Below are positions 12,501 to 23,539 of a stretch of DNA of 53,402 nt, in pieces (the stretch's first letter is position 1; each line of letters starts with the position of its first letter). The translations under genes were made by a program, and so were the position numbers. Origin of the DNA: Dinochytrium kinnereticum (Eukaryota > Chytridiomycota > Chytridiomycetes > Chytridiales > Chytridiaceae); contig JADGJT010000134.1 of the NCBI GenBank assembly GCA_027604005.1, positions 1 through 53,402 of the forward strand, read 5' to 3'. The notes under the pieces were generated by a model, which saw only the letters and a program-made list of their open reading frames with translations, did no database searches and was not told the DNA's origin.

Positions 12501-12646
12501 TTGCAAACAACGCGGCACAGGAGGTTTGGGATGCAAAGAACACTAAGGCTTATCGACTTGATACCCTTGCGGCTAATAAGGTGATGAGGGAGGCGATTTC
12601 GCTGGGAGGGGTTGTATCATTTAATCGACCAGTGCCGAAGAGGTAG
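6522..12646 (+). CDS. Kelch-FN3-AT-hook-Tudor-like chromatin protein (host-cell-factor-like architecture), gap inside
   Basis: Large multi-exon gene. Exons run 6522-6969, 7085-7272, 7360-7783, 7845 to about 8167, about 8240-8775, 8850 to about 9504, 9620-12241 and 12323-12646. After an acidic N-terminus come Kelch-like blades (MYMFGGAKEK, LFILGGNGRHGNNGLHIFDL, IVVFGGCVEVG, MVIFGGWVETG, MYLFNGRTGYRQSDLHIY), then two FN3-like segments (GDIIVGSISRDRVSLSWVDP; TTFVVEPIATDLSFYWESEP). A long disordered region follows with AT-hook motifs KRKPGRPPKH and KVGRPRGRPK, an RG-repeat and acidic stretches. The last about 140 residues (GDRVEFFSIEES, KWYCARLLFY, IHYDGYPKKYDIHLDL, RLIRPW) resemble a Tudor-knot/chromo-barrel fold. 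Kelch plus FN3 recalls HCF-1. A 10-N gap at 10928 separates two different frames, so the true sequence is unknown there. The nuclear role is inferred. Confidence 0.75.
10928..10937. other. Assembly gap (10 N) inside the coding sequence
   Basis: Ten Ns. The 19-base string AATGGTACTCCAGGCGTTG occurs on both sides (10909-10927 and 11024-11042). The frame left of the gap differs from the frame right of it, so the true length is not 10. Confidence 0.99.
10938..11023. other. Extremely C/G-rich segment next to the gap, suspect sequence
   Basis: 86 bases of almost only C and G, unlike any neighbouring DNA and without the A-containing codons of the flanking repeats. It looks like poor-quality contig-end sequence, or a real C-rich repeat that stopped the assembly. 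The translation through it should not be trusted. Confidence 0.7.
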
Positions 12647-13305
12647 TGGGGTTTTGAATTGGGATATGGTTGGGTGGGTTGGGGGTGAAAAGTGGGGTCT
12701 GTTTTAGGGGGATTTTTTGGTTATTTCTTTTTTTGGATTTTTTTAGTTTGGCCTACGCTTCTTGTCTTTCCTTTTCTTTTCTTTTTTTTTCTCTTTTTTT
12801 TTCGATCTTTCGTGTTGATGCTTGGCAGTTGCCGGCTAAGATAGCCTCTTTATTATTTTTTTTTTATTCCGATGGTGGATGGCCACTTCGGCTAGCCTGA
12901 ACGTTTTTTGTTTTTGCTCCCGTGCTCATTCCACGCTGTTGTTGTGATCTTTTGGAGGTTGATTGCTTCCCTTTTCTCTATTGATGTGGTTATCTGTTAT
13001 TCCCCACGTCTTGAGCTTTGTGCTTGCCTTTTGGGAGTGCGCTTGGAGGTGTTTGGCTCTTTGTTTCAGGGCGTTTTCTGTATGTATAATAAACGAGCAA
13101 AATGTAATCGGACGCTGCTGAGCACCGCGATCACGACGGTTGAGACGACGACGGCGTCGCTTGATGACTTTGTTGGCGACGGCGTGTTAGGACGGACGGG
13201 ATGATTTCAGGGCCTCAAAACAAATATCTCAAGGTGTATCACGCATTCCTTTTGCTGCCCATCCTTCACCCAACCCCTCAACCCTTCGCGACTGCGCGTT
13301 GAGCC
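12647..13305. other. 3' region of Kelch gene and upstream region of MUN gene
   Basis: T-rich after the stop (12700-12870), with an AATAAA around 13087 that could serve polyadenylation. No coding potential beyond short frames. Confidence 0.4.
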
Positions 13306-16300
13306 ATGATGGGCGCTGAAGTCATTCATCCTCACCAAGGCGAAGTCTCCGTCAAGGCGGCGGCCATCCACTGCGAGCAGGATGCGCGGACCCATGCGAT
13401 CCGCAGCATCCTTCTCTTCCCTGCCCACCCGTCCAACCTTCCGTCCTCTCCACCCTCCCGGTCCGCCAGTCCCGCTTTTGCAAGCCAGTACCTGGAGCCT
13501 CCCATGAAGTCAACAGGCGGCATCTCCTCTTCCTCCTCGTCCTCACGGCTCTCATTCTTGGGGACGGCCTCGGATCGGAGTGACTCTGCGTCCCCACGGA
13601 TGGGAATGTTTGGGTCTAATTTGAAGGGAAGCGCTGGAGGGATGAATAAGTCGTTTGGGAAGCTGTTTACGAGATCGACGGCGACGACTGGGAGTGATGA
13701 GAATTCCATCTCGGAGTCGACTCGGTCTGGTTCGAGGCCTCCGACTTTTGATTTTGGGAAGCTTGCGATTGGGAGGAAGGGGGGAAGTGGTGTGTTGGCG
13801 GGAAGCCATTTAAGTGCATCCAATGCAAGTGTTGGTGGTGAAGGTTCATTAGGTGTGATTCGCGTTGAGCCGCCTTCGTCGTTTGGGAGACGTGAGCCGT
13901 CGACTTTTGCGTTGGCGCTGGCCAAGAAGGTTGAGGCGGCCTTTGGGATCGACAACTCTGTCGATAGCATACTTCGCGAGGGTCTTTCTGTTGATGTGAG
14001 ATATCTTTTTGCTTTCACATTTTTGATTCGAGGTAATGAATTCGACGTTCTAAGCATGTCTCTTTGCAGAATATTATCGCAGATCTGCGCCTGCATTCGG
14101 CATTGACAGAGCTCAACCTTTCTCAACTTAGGCCTACTGACTTTCCATCACCGGAAGCCTATGACCGTTGGCGGATTGTTGAAAAATGTGCGCTCGAGGA
14201 TCTGCTCAGCTCCACAGCTGGGGCAGCGAGAGCATCTCTGTCGCCGATGGATGAGAACCATCGCTCATCCATCTTGATCACTCTAAATGTCATTCAAGCC
14301 AAAGGTTTGATGCCTAAGGATAAGGCCTCGGGGTCCGCAAATCCTTACGCAGTCATCTACACTCCCAGTGGGATGGTTTTCCAGAGTTGTGTCGTGGTTG
14401 GAGACTTGAACCCCTCCTTTTCGCTCTCTGTCACATTGTGAGTTTTACATATTTTTGCATACCTGTTGCGATTCAACTGACATCTTCGCAGCCCAATTAA
14501 AGACCTTGCTGAAACAACCTTTGTGGCGTTATGGAACCGCACCTCTCCATCTGGCTCCGTAAACTCATCAAATGGTAACGGTGCTTCATTTGTGCTTGGA
14601 ACAGCGTCTTCAGATGCATTTTTGGGGATGGTGACACTCTCGCACTCCGAACTCGCCTCGTCCTGTTCAAGTGGAGTAAGTGGAGGAGGCAGTGGAAGTG
14701 GTGAGAGGGTCGAGTGTTGGAAGACACTGGAAAAACGGAGCCCAAAGAGTAACGTTACCGGAAGTCTCTTGGTTTCGTTTGAGCCAACCATCAAGGTTTG
14801 TTAGATTTCGTAGATTGTGCTTTTAATGCCCATGCACCATTTGCCTCTTACATTTGTAATAAACTTTATTGTTTTTTAGAGTCACCATACCACACAAGAC
14901 CTTTATGCCACAGCTTTTCGCACAGTTCCGCCCGATCCAGTCCCGTCTTTCTACTCGCTTCTCTCGAAACTTATAGAGCATGACCGATCGATGGCCAGAG
15001 GCCCACGAGGAGATAATAAGCATACACAAATTTTAAGCTCAGCTTCAGTGGACGTTATGGAGTATGTTTGCGCATCCTGGAGAATTCACCACATGCTTCC
15101 AGTCGTAATGTGAGAGCAAAATAGTTAGTTAGTGTGTTATCTAAATCCCCCCTTTTCTATTAAAATGAATGTATAAGTCTTTTTGACATTTTCACGGATC
15201 TTTATTCGGTGAATGCGATTGATGCGGAGACTCTTTACTCTGAGGGGTTTTTGGAGGCCGCTGACAATATTGAAAAGGCTTTAACTGATGCCGTCCCTGT
15301 TCCGAATGTAGTGGTGAGTCACCAGTTACTTTGGCTTCCTTTGCCCTCTGCCTTATACGTAAAGGAGGTACCTTTTTTCCGATGTTAACGAAATATTATA
15401 TTTCTACCTAAAATCATATTTGTATGAAACCCCTCTCACCACCAAGATATCAATCTTCCGCACAACCTGCTCAACCCTCTACTCCCTCCTAAGCCACCAA
15501 ATCTCAACCTTCTTCGACCAACCGGCTTCAATCTTATTCCTCCCTTCTGCATCCTCCTCTACAAACTTCCGGCACCAAACCCTCATGATCGAGCATCTGG
15601 TCTCCCATCCCTTTTCCACCGGCATACCGTCACCAGACTGTCCACTGAGCTCTGAAACTGAGAGACTTGTTGGGGTGTCGTTCGCTGGGAGGTATCATGG
15701 AGTGTGTGCTTTAGCGAGGGCCAGGATTTTGAAGACGGGTAGGGAAGTAGGGGGTGCGATGACGCCAGTTGTTTTAGAGGAGATTGTGATGGGGTTGGCC
15801 GGGGAGTTGAAGGGTATCAATGCCTCTTTTGATGAGCTTTATTTTGGGTGCGTGTTTTGCTGGTTCGTTTTTCGCAGGTTATCCTTACCTATTGTTTCTG
15901 TACGTAGTAAAGTTCACGTTCCCACGATCGCCACAAGCGTTTTTCTGGATAACCTTTTGCCTCAGATAGAGGGGTTTTCCAGAACATACGCAGCGGGCTC
16001 TCACGTCCTTGAAGAAGTCATTGCGCTGTATCGTGCTGTTCAGGTTCTAGAGGGTGTTTGTGAGACAATTGATTATCGGTAAAAGTTGATTCTTTGCATG
16101 AGTTGGTTGTTTTGTGCCAGGAGAAAATCTGACATTGAACCTTTACCAGCTTTTTGCAGCTCTTTAAAGTTTGTGAGTGGTTTAGACCGTTTATGAAGGA
16201 CTGGTTGAGAGTTAGCGGTTGGTGGTTTCATAAATTCCTTGTCTTTTGTTTTGTGATCTCTTTACTGTGTTCCTTTTTCCATTGAAGCTTTTACTTAGTG

Positions 16301-18541
16301 ATTTAATTTATGTGTTTTTATCCTTAAATCGAATTTATTTCTGCTTATTATAGAGACGAAAATCGGTCAATGGGTGCAGAATGCTATTCAACTCGACAAC
16401 GTAGGTTTACGCCTCTGCAAGTCAAATAAGTTCTAACGCTTCTGTCCTAAAATCAGTTTTCCCAACAAGTAGAGCTTGGAACGTCTTCCTCCGTCCTAGA
16501 CATCTTTACATCCTTCCAGCAGCAGGTCGATTTTCTCATCAAGCTACGCTGGCCTGATCCAATCGAGGAAGGACATTTCTCCGATCGCCTTCTCCAGGTA
16601 CGTCGTTTCAATAAATTACCACAAACTCAATGCTCTCTACCATAATCCAGAATATCTGCGAAGGAATAGAACGATACGTCGTCTCAATGCGACATCTTAT
16701 CTCCCGCGATATCACCAACCACACAACCTCCAAACCCCTTCAACAGACATCCGCTTCCGCATCAACCCTCTCCTCCTCATCCTCATCTTCACGCAAGTTT
16801 CGGATGAAACTACCGGGAGTTCGCCGAGCAGGCCCACCTGTCGACCCTTCCGAACTTCGAATCCTGGCCATCACTTGCGTTAAGCTCGTCAACCTCGATA
16901 GCCTTGTTGATCGGTTACGTGAGATCACGGAACGGATCCCCGTTCGAAAGACGTTATCGAGTGATTCAGGAGTAGAGGCGATGATGAAAGGTCAACCCCC
17001 ACCTCCTCCACCCAAACTCGATGATTCGATCGTCGGGGACGGTCGATCGCTTCCTCCTCTTCCGCCAAGAAGACGCGATGGAGCCGTCACAAGCCCTACC
17101 ATGGCCTCAGATGCCCCGAGGATGCCAGCACGGATAACGGTGGTGGCCGCGCACAGTTTGTCCTCCGTTCGACCTTTCACGACGCTTGTGTCGGTTCGGG
17201 TGTCATCCGTTCTTTCTCCTGTCACCGCTGACACCACCCTCTCCTCTTCTTCGCCAACCGGTCCAATCCCCTCAACCACCCATCGAGAGATTCTTCGCAC
17301 CCCCTTCAAACCTCAACGTCCCACTATCACATGGGACCCTCATCCCATCCCTGTCATCGTGACGTCCAGGGAGATTGAAAGAGGATTAGATGTGAGTTTG
17401 GTGCAGGCTGTGCCTGGGATGAAGGGGGAGTATGTGGTTGCTATGGGGAATGTCGGGGTTGGGGATTCGGATGTTCCTTTGGGTGGTGGGAGGGTTAGGT
17501 TGAGGATTGAGGCGGATTGGGAGGGTACTTTGAGGATTGTTTTGGGGCGGGTCGGGTATGTTGTTGAAGCTGGGTTGGAGGAGGGGGTGGATGCCATGGT
17601 TGAGAAGGTAAGTATTCAAATGGCTTTGTCATTTCGTTTCTGTTCTTCAAATGACTTCGAGCTTGTCCATCTTAACTACTCTTTTGTTTTTGTTGCAGAT
17701 ATTCTCCGACCTAAGAGTCCACCTCAAAGATCTATCAGCAAAGTATAAGAAATCTGAAATCATGAAATCGAAACTCGTTCAAATGTCCAAAAACCCGATG
17801 TCCCTCTTCACAAAAGCAACTCCCTCCACGACCTTAAGTGCCACCACCTCTTCCCAATCCCTCTCCTCACCTTCTCCCCTGAACATGAACATTGTTCACA
17901 CCGAGATCTCGCCCCTCCTGGATCATCTGGACGTGAACCTTGGGGTCGCTTCTGAGACCATGCCGGATTGGCTGACAAGGAGGTTGGTGGCTAGGATGTG
18001 GGGAAAGATTTTGGCGGTTTGCATGTCGTTGCTTTTGCCTCCTTTAGGGGAGGGTGAGGGTGTTGAGGGTGAAGGCGGGGGGGAGCTGAGGAGCATTGGC
18101 GTGGCGGGAGGGCTGGGTTCAAAGGAGAAGAGGGTTTGGGATGAGATGAGGGTTGGATTTTTGAGGTGGACGGTGGAGGTTTGTAGCTTTCAAATTACTT
18201 TCATATTATTTCTTTTATTACTAACCCTTTCCTCTGTTTAATTATTAAAAAAAATCCACCCATAATAACAACAGATTCTCAAATCGTTCCTTCATTCCGA
18301 CGGGGACGGCCTCCCCATCGAATTTTTGGAGACCCACGCATATACTTCTCTCATCTCCACCTTTGATCATTACGATCTTCCAAAGAAGGACGCCATAGCG
18401 CTTCACCAAAGGTCGTTTGGGATTGGAGATGGGAGCAGGGACATGGACGATGCGTGGTTGCTGCGGTTGATTCGACTCAAGAAGGGGAATGAGTATGTTG
18501 AGGGAGTGCTGTATGCGAGGGCCACTGGGATGAGAATGTGA
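13306..18541 (+). CDS. UNC13/Munc13-like C2- and MUN-domain protein (fungal Git1/Ync13 type)
   Basis: Many short introns interrupt a protein of roughly 1,300-1,400 residues. The N-terminus is Ser-rich and disordered to about 13900. A C2 domain follows (SILITLNVIQAKGLMPKDKA, SANPYAVIYTPSG). Next is a long helical MUN/MHD1 region, with segments such as PDPVPSFYSLLSKLIEH, TDLYSVNAIDAETLYSEGFL, LRWPDPIEEGHFSDRLLQNI and YVVSMRHLISRDI. A Pro-rich linker (PPLPPRRRDGA) and a second, weaker C2-like stretch (ARITVVAAHSLSSVRPF) come next. The C-terminal MHD2-like helices include HTEISPLLDHLDVNLG, PDWLTRRLVARMWGKIL and LPKKDAIALHQRSFGIG. Proteins of this class act in vesicle priming or in membrane-integrity and cAMP signalling in fission yeast. 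The exact boundaries of exons between 15050 and 16600 are uncertain. Confidence 0.75.
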
Positions 18542-18864
18542 GGGAGGATGTCGTGAGCAGATGGTTGTTTTGAAAAAGAGAATTCAAACCCCGCCCATGA
18601 GAATTGTCAGGCATGCTGCGAATTGTCACTAAAGTTGTCAGAAGGATTGTCTGCGGAGGAACAGCTGTTCCGCAGTGATGCGGAGTATTCGATCTTCCGC
18701 AGCCAGCGGACGTCCCTTTTTCCTTTGCTCTGGTGACGTGGCAGCATCGCCTGTGAATATAAAATAAAATGAATTTGCTCGACTCCATCGACGCGTCATC
18801 TCACGGCCCTTCACCCTTCGCCTCACTCAACCTCCAACCTCTTCTTCACCTCCAACCACCAGAT

Positions 18865-20111
18865 ATGAGCATCATTCTCAAGCACATCAAGAGCGTCGTG
18901 TTTGCTCAACCCCCAAACTTCTCTGTTGACAGGATCCCCGACCTGAAAGGAAAGGTCGCAATCGTCACTGGCGCGTCCTCGGGTCTTGGCCTGATCTCAA
19001 CGCTCGAGATGGCCAAAAGGGGGGCTCATGTGTGAGTGCCAGTAACAACATCCTTGCTTGGTATCCCGCAATTGACACTTAACATGATTATCTCTCAATA
19101 GTATCCTCGCGTGCCGATCCGTCAAGAAAGCCCAAGATGCAGTCGACAAACTCAAAGCCGACAACCCCGCTGTATCGCTTAACCTCACCGTCATGGAGCT
19201 GGAGCTCTCAAGCCTCGCGTCAGTTTGGAAGTTTGCAACTGAGTTCAAAAAAATGAGGCTTCCCCTACACATTCTCATGAACAATGCGGGCGTTATGGCC
19301 ATCCACAAGTTCACCCTTTCAACCGATGGCATCGAAATGCAGCTTGCCGCGAATCATTTTGGCCACTTTTACTTGACCACGCTTCTGTCACCGATTATGG
19401 AAGAGACCTCAAAGTCTTCTGAGACGTCTTGTCGCATCGTAAATCTAAGCTCCCTTGGCCATACGCTGGCAAAACCCATGGGTATCGACTTTGAAGGGTG
19501 CAATCTTGAAGCAAGTATGTGGTAGCTTCACCTAAAACATGTCTGCTGCAGCCAGTTACTTTTACGATTCTCACCTATTTTGTTTGTTACTTTTTTAAAC
19601 AGACTACGTCCCTTGGGCTGGATACGGTCAGAGCAAGCTCGCCAATATCCTGCTGAGCAAAGAACTCCACCGCCGTTTCGCCGAACGCGGTCTGGGCAAC
19701 ATCAAAGCCAACGCCGTGCACCCCGGCGGTGTCCGCACAAACCTCGCAATTCAATCTGAATCCCAGTACACTCCTAGTTGGCTCATAAACTTAATTTGGT
19801 ATGGCATGGCTACCCCTGAATTCGGGTCATTGACTCAGGTAATTTCTTTCTTATGTTTTGTGCTTTGTTGTTGGTTAAACCCTTTATTCGTCTGCAATGA
19901 CGGCTAACATTCTGTGATGCTTCATCAAATTTAGCTCTACGCGGCGACTTCACCAGAGATTGATGAGAAAGGTATTGGAGGCGAATATCTTGTTCCTACG
20001 GCCATTGTTGGCGAGTCGTCAGCGCTTGCCAACGATGCGGACCTTGCAAAGAAACTTTGGACTTGGTCTGAGAAGGTGATTGAGGAGAAGGGGTTCTCCT
20101 TGACCCTTTGA
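18865..20111 (+). CDS. Short-chain dehydrogenase/reductase (retinol-dehydrogenase/WWOX-like SDR)
   Basis: NAD(P)-dependent oxidoreductase of the classical SDR type. The Rossmann motif TGASSGLGL follows IPDLKGKVAIV. NNAGVMA, the active-site serine in RIVNLSSLGH and the catalytic YGQSK (Tyr-x3-Lys) are all present, followed by NAVHPGGVRTNLA. Four exons: the first ends near 19032 after KRGAHV, and introns near 19033-19101, 19515-19602 and 19840-19934 restore the frame. An in-frame ATG at 18769 would add 32 residues. I prefer 18865 because MSIILKHIKSVVFAQPPNFS is the usual short lead-in of fungal members. Substrate cannot be told from sequence; lipid, retinoid-like or xenobiotic carbonyls are all possible. 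Confidence 0.88.
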
Positions 20112-20908
20112 GATTGTAATGTGGCAACACAGAGGGGAGGTGGGGAGAGGGATAAAGGGTGGATTCATCTTCAACATTGATACTGTTTCTTTTTTCTTTT
20201 TTTAACGCGTACGCTCAAAAGCCGTTGAACAATACATGCACTTGATGGCTCACTTATTATTTACTGCACATTTAAAACGTTGTTGCCGAAGTTGTGATGA
20301 ATACGGCATAGAGAACATCTACCAGACGGTGCATAGACAGACAGCAGAGAGGAGAGTGATAAGGCTTAGAAGAGAGAGCGGAAAGGAATAAACTCACTCT
20401 CTCGGTAAATTAAGGGCAAGACAGGGATGTCGTCTGCTCAGACACCCAACGCTGCTAGCCACAACGACTCAGAAATGAACCATCAGCAATGAGAAATGCA
20501 AAGTATACACTCCATTCCCTAATCTCAGGCCCCATATTCCTCCTCCTCATCCTCTTCCTCGTCTTTATCCTCAACAATCTGATCAACCTAGGCCCAGCTG
20601 TATCCCATGGTCGCAAGGTCTGTTTTTAAAAGGCGTAATGATGCCACAGTCAAGTGGCTGCAGAATAGACAGACGTACACCCGCCAGAGACCGTCACGCA
20701 TCTATCCACCCCACCATGCCTCTGTGTGCGTGCGTGGCATCGCTCCAGGAGTCTCCCGTCCGCGCGCATTCCTCCCCGCGCAGTGCCCAATCGTCAACGC
20801 ACACTTGGAAGACTGATACGCAAACAACAATTGTCACGGCGTGTGACTGGGAAGCCTTTGGAACAACATCGGAGAATATTTCCTGACCCTGAGACGACCC
20901 CTGCTGCA
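20112..20908. other. Intergenic region upstream of the bZIP gene, with an orphan acidic coding-like stretch
   Basis: About 800 bases without a supported gene. On the minus strand, 20525-20590 reads VDQIVEDKDEEEDEEEEYGA and then a stop, like the C-terminal tail of an acidic protein. It is preceded in frame by a TAG and by DLATMGYSWA. No upstream exons were recognised. The bZIP leader must occupy the right part. Confidence 0.35.
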
Positions 20909-23105
20909 ATGGAGGCGATGGACGACGGATGGGTCGTGAACGGAGATGGCCTGCTGGCGATCTGCGGGGAGAAAGACGGCCGAGCTAGTGCGGATGCATC
21001 TGATTCCGCCATGTTTGCATCGTTCTTGGAGTTTGACGAGCCCGATCACATCATGGAACTGGCGCCTTCCACCTCCTGCGACGCCGCTGCATTGACAGAG
21101 AAAGGACCCGTTCCGTCTCTTCATCATATTGCCTCGGATTTGGATCTCACGGCATTCCTCTCACCACCCCACTCATCCTACTCGCCTAACCCTATGGTGG
21201 ACAATCGCTCCTCCCCGTTTCTCCTTCCACCGTCACCTGCAGAACAGTCTCTCGAAAGCTTTTGCTCGGCGGGAGATCTGGTGACGGCTGATGTTGATGT
21301 GGGATTGATGATGCCAGGTTTCTCGAATCCAATGCCTTGGATGGACCTCTCGCCACCTTCCATAACGGAAGCCTTACCCCCTCCAACCGACGACCTGATC
21401 AAACTCCTGCGATCGGAAACAGCAAACGCATGTCAACAGCTCCTCTCAGAACCTGTAAAGAGGAAACCTGGACGAAAGAAGAAGGGTGAACTGAGTGGCC
21501 CATCTCCTTCTCAAAAACTACCCACACCCCCTCTAACTCACGTCAAATCCGAGAGCGATTCCGACCATGCTGTTGCACCCACGATCACAGCAGGGTTGCC
21601 ACTCACAACCACCTCAACGACCACACCATCCCCACTTACGAAACGTCAAGAAAGGATGGTCAAGAACCGTGAAGCCGCTGATCAATCACGCAAGAGGAAG
21701 AGAGAGCACCTGGCTTCACTTGAAACACACGCACAGGCGCTCATCACTGAGAACGATGAATTGAGAGCAAGGGTGTTGGAATTGGAGGGGATCAATTTTA
21801 GGTTGGAGAAGGAGAATGTTGCGTTGAGGAGTTTGGTCGCAGAGGGTGATTCGAAGGTGAAAGTGGGTTTGACGGGGTTGGGACAGGGTTCGTCGTTGAC
21901 GGTGCAGATTGGTTCGTTGGTGAAGGAGGGAGAGGGTAAGAAGGTGAAGAGGGACGGTTTCTTTGGGAGTGGGAATGAGATGGGGCAGGGTAAAACTTTG
22001 GGTGCGGTTTTTATGGTGAGCATTAGAATCCGTTTGTGGCTATATTGTTGTTTGGTTCTGACTCGATTTTGCGATAGGTCTTCTTTTTCTCTCTGTTCCT
22101 TTTTGTGCTGCCTGGCACGACCCCTCCGTCGACCCTTACGTCGACTCTAACACATCCTTCTATTTCCTCATGGTAAGCAGTTTCATCTTTTGCTGTTTCT
22201 ACAAATGTACGTTCTAACCGCCTCTCTTATATCCGTCCTCGCGGAGCAGGTCTTCAAAAGTCTTGACGAAGCTTACATCCAATCGTGCCGCCATCCCTCG
22301 TATCGACGCTGCACCAGCACCTCTTCTTCTCCCAGGCAACATTATGACCAGCCAACTTCTCACCTCTACCCCATCAACCTCATTCATACTAACCTCACCC
22401 AAACTGACGCACACCCCTCCCATCTCCGACACGATTCAACACTCTATCACAATCCCACTCGCCAACCTGTCTGACATTCTCACGGCTTTGTCCGTCGAGT
22501 CGGGGATCTCAGAGGACGCTAGAGATCGTGTTATTTGGTTGAGGGATCTTTTGGTCACGCAGGGGGATGGTGATAGGGAGACGGAGGAGGGTGGGCTTTT
22601 GAGGAGGGTTGGACCGAATCTTGTTTCTGTAGGAAAGGATTTGATTCCTCTTTCGTTTGGAGATGACACCCCTCTTCCAGTCGTTGTGGAAGATTACCTC
22701 GCCTCACTCCGTGACCAAAAACCCCTCTCCATCCCATCAAAGGACTCCGCAAGCCTTATCTACGCATCGCCGAACTCAGCGATGGACGTCACAGACTCCT
22801 CTTCAAGCCCTACGCGTCTCTTCCCATCACGATTTTGCCCACCCCTTCGTGAAAAGCTTGGTCCACTTCTCTCACTTGTCGCAAACTTACCCGTCAGAGA
22901 CGACCTGCTTAAGCCAACGGTAGTGGGCGGTAGGGATGAGGTTCTGGACCCGCTTTCGTGGAGTCATGGGAGGTTGGAGAGGGAGTTTGGAAGATGGATG
23001 AAGGAGGAGGGTGAGGGGGTGCGTGGTGGGATGGGTGGATCCTTTTTGCAGCTTGATGTGGAGGTGGTCGGGGCGAGGATCGTGAATTGGAATGAAACTT
23101 TGTGA
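20909..23105 (+). CDS. Membrane-anchored bZIP transcription factor, ATF6/CREB3-like
   Basis: Three exons (20909-22015, 22078-22172, 22250-23105) give a 685-residue protein with all phases consistent. Residues 1-240 are acidic and Ser/Pro-rich, as in an activation domain, and include an AT-hook-like KRKPGRKKKG. A canonical bZIP follows near 245-310: RQERMVKNREAADQSRKRKR with the N-x7-R signature, then heptads in LETHAQALITENDELRARV and LEGINFRLEKENVALRSLV. Splicing of exons 1 and 2 creates one hydrophobic segment, AVFMVFFFSLFLFVLP (about residues 366-381), absent from either exon alone at full length. About 300 residues remain as a putative lumenal tail. The basic region resembles ATF6. The layout predicts an ER-tethered factor released by intramembrane proteolysis; that is inference. 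No canonical RxxL site directly after the membrane segment is obvious. The first in-frame ATG is at 20909. Confidence 0.8.
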
Positions 23106-23539
23106 TTGCTATTCTTTCTATGTTTTTGGGGGTAGTTCTTTTTTGACTATTGATGGGGCGTATTCGATGTTCTTTGTTGTTGTTTTTTTTGGAGTGAGCG
23201 ACTTTGTTTCTCTATGATTGCCATTTCTTCTTTTTTTTTGGATGCGGCGATATCTTTTTCTATCCTTCCCCCTCTCCCTTTCAAGCGCTGCAGATGCCGC
23301 ACTTTCAACCTTGGTCGCAGGTCTCATCCGTCTTTATCCTTCGCGAACAAGAACCACAATCATAATAAAAAAGGGCGTCAAAGCAGAAAAAGTAGGGGAA
23401 AAAAAGTCCTGATGACCTGAACACATTTTTGATTGATTTCAGTTCCGACGAACGACAATTCAAGGATCGGAGACTCAGCACCCTCTCACTGATTCACCGC
23501 CACCACCACCCCGCCCTCGCTGCAACCGCAAACCAAACG
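23106..23539. other. Intergenic region between bZIP and six-pass membrane protein
   Basis: T-rich 3' sequence of the bZIP gene with an AATAAAAAA near 23362, then a short leader. No coding features seen. Confidence 0.35.

Noticed and set aside
13332..14126. 264-codon minus-strand open frame opposite the MUN gene N-terminus
   Set aside because: Antisense shadow of a Ser-rich coding exon; the plus-strand frame continues into recognisable C2 and MUN domains.
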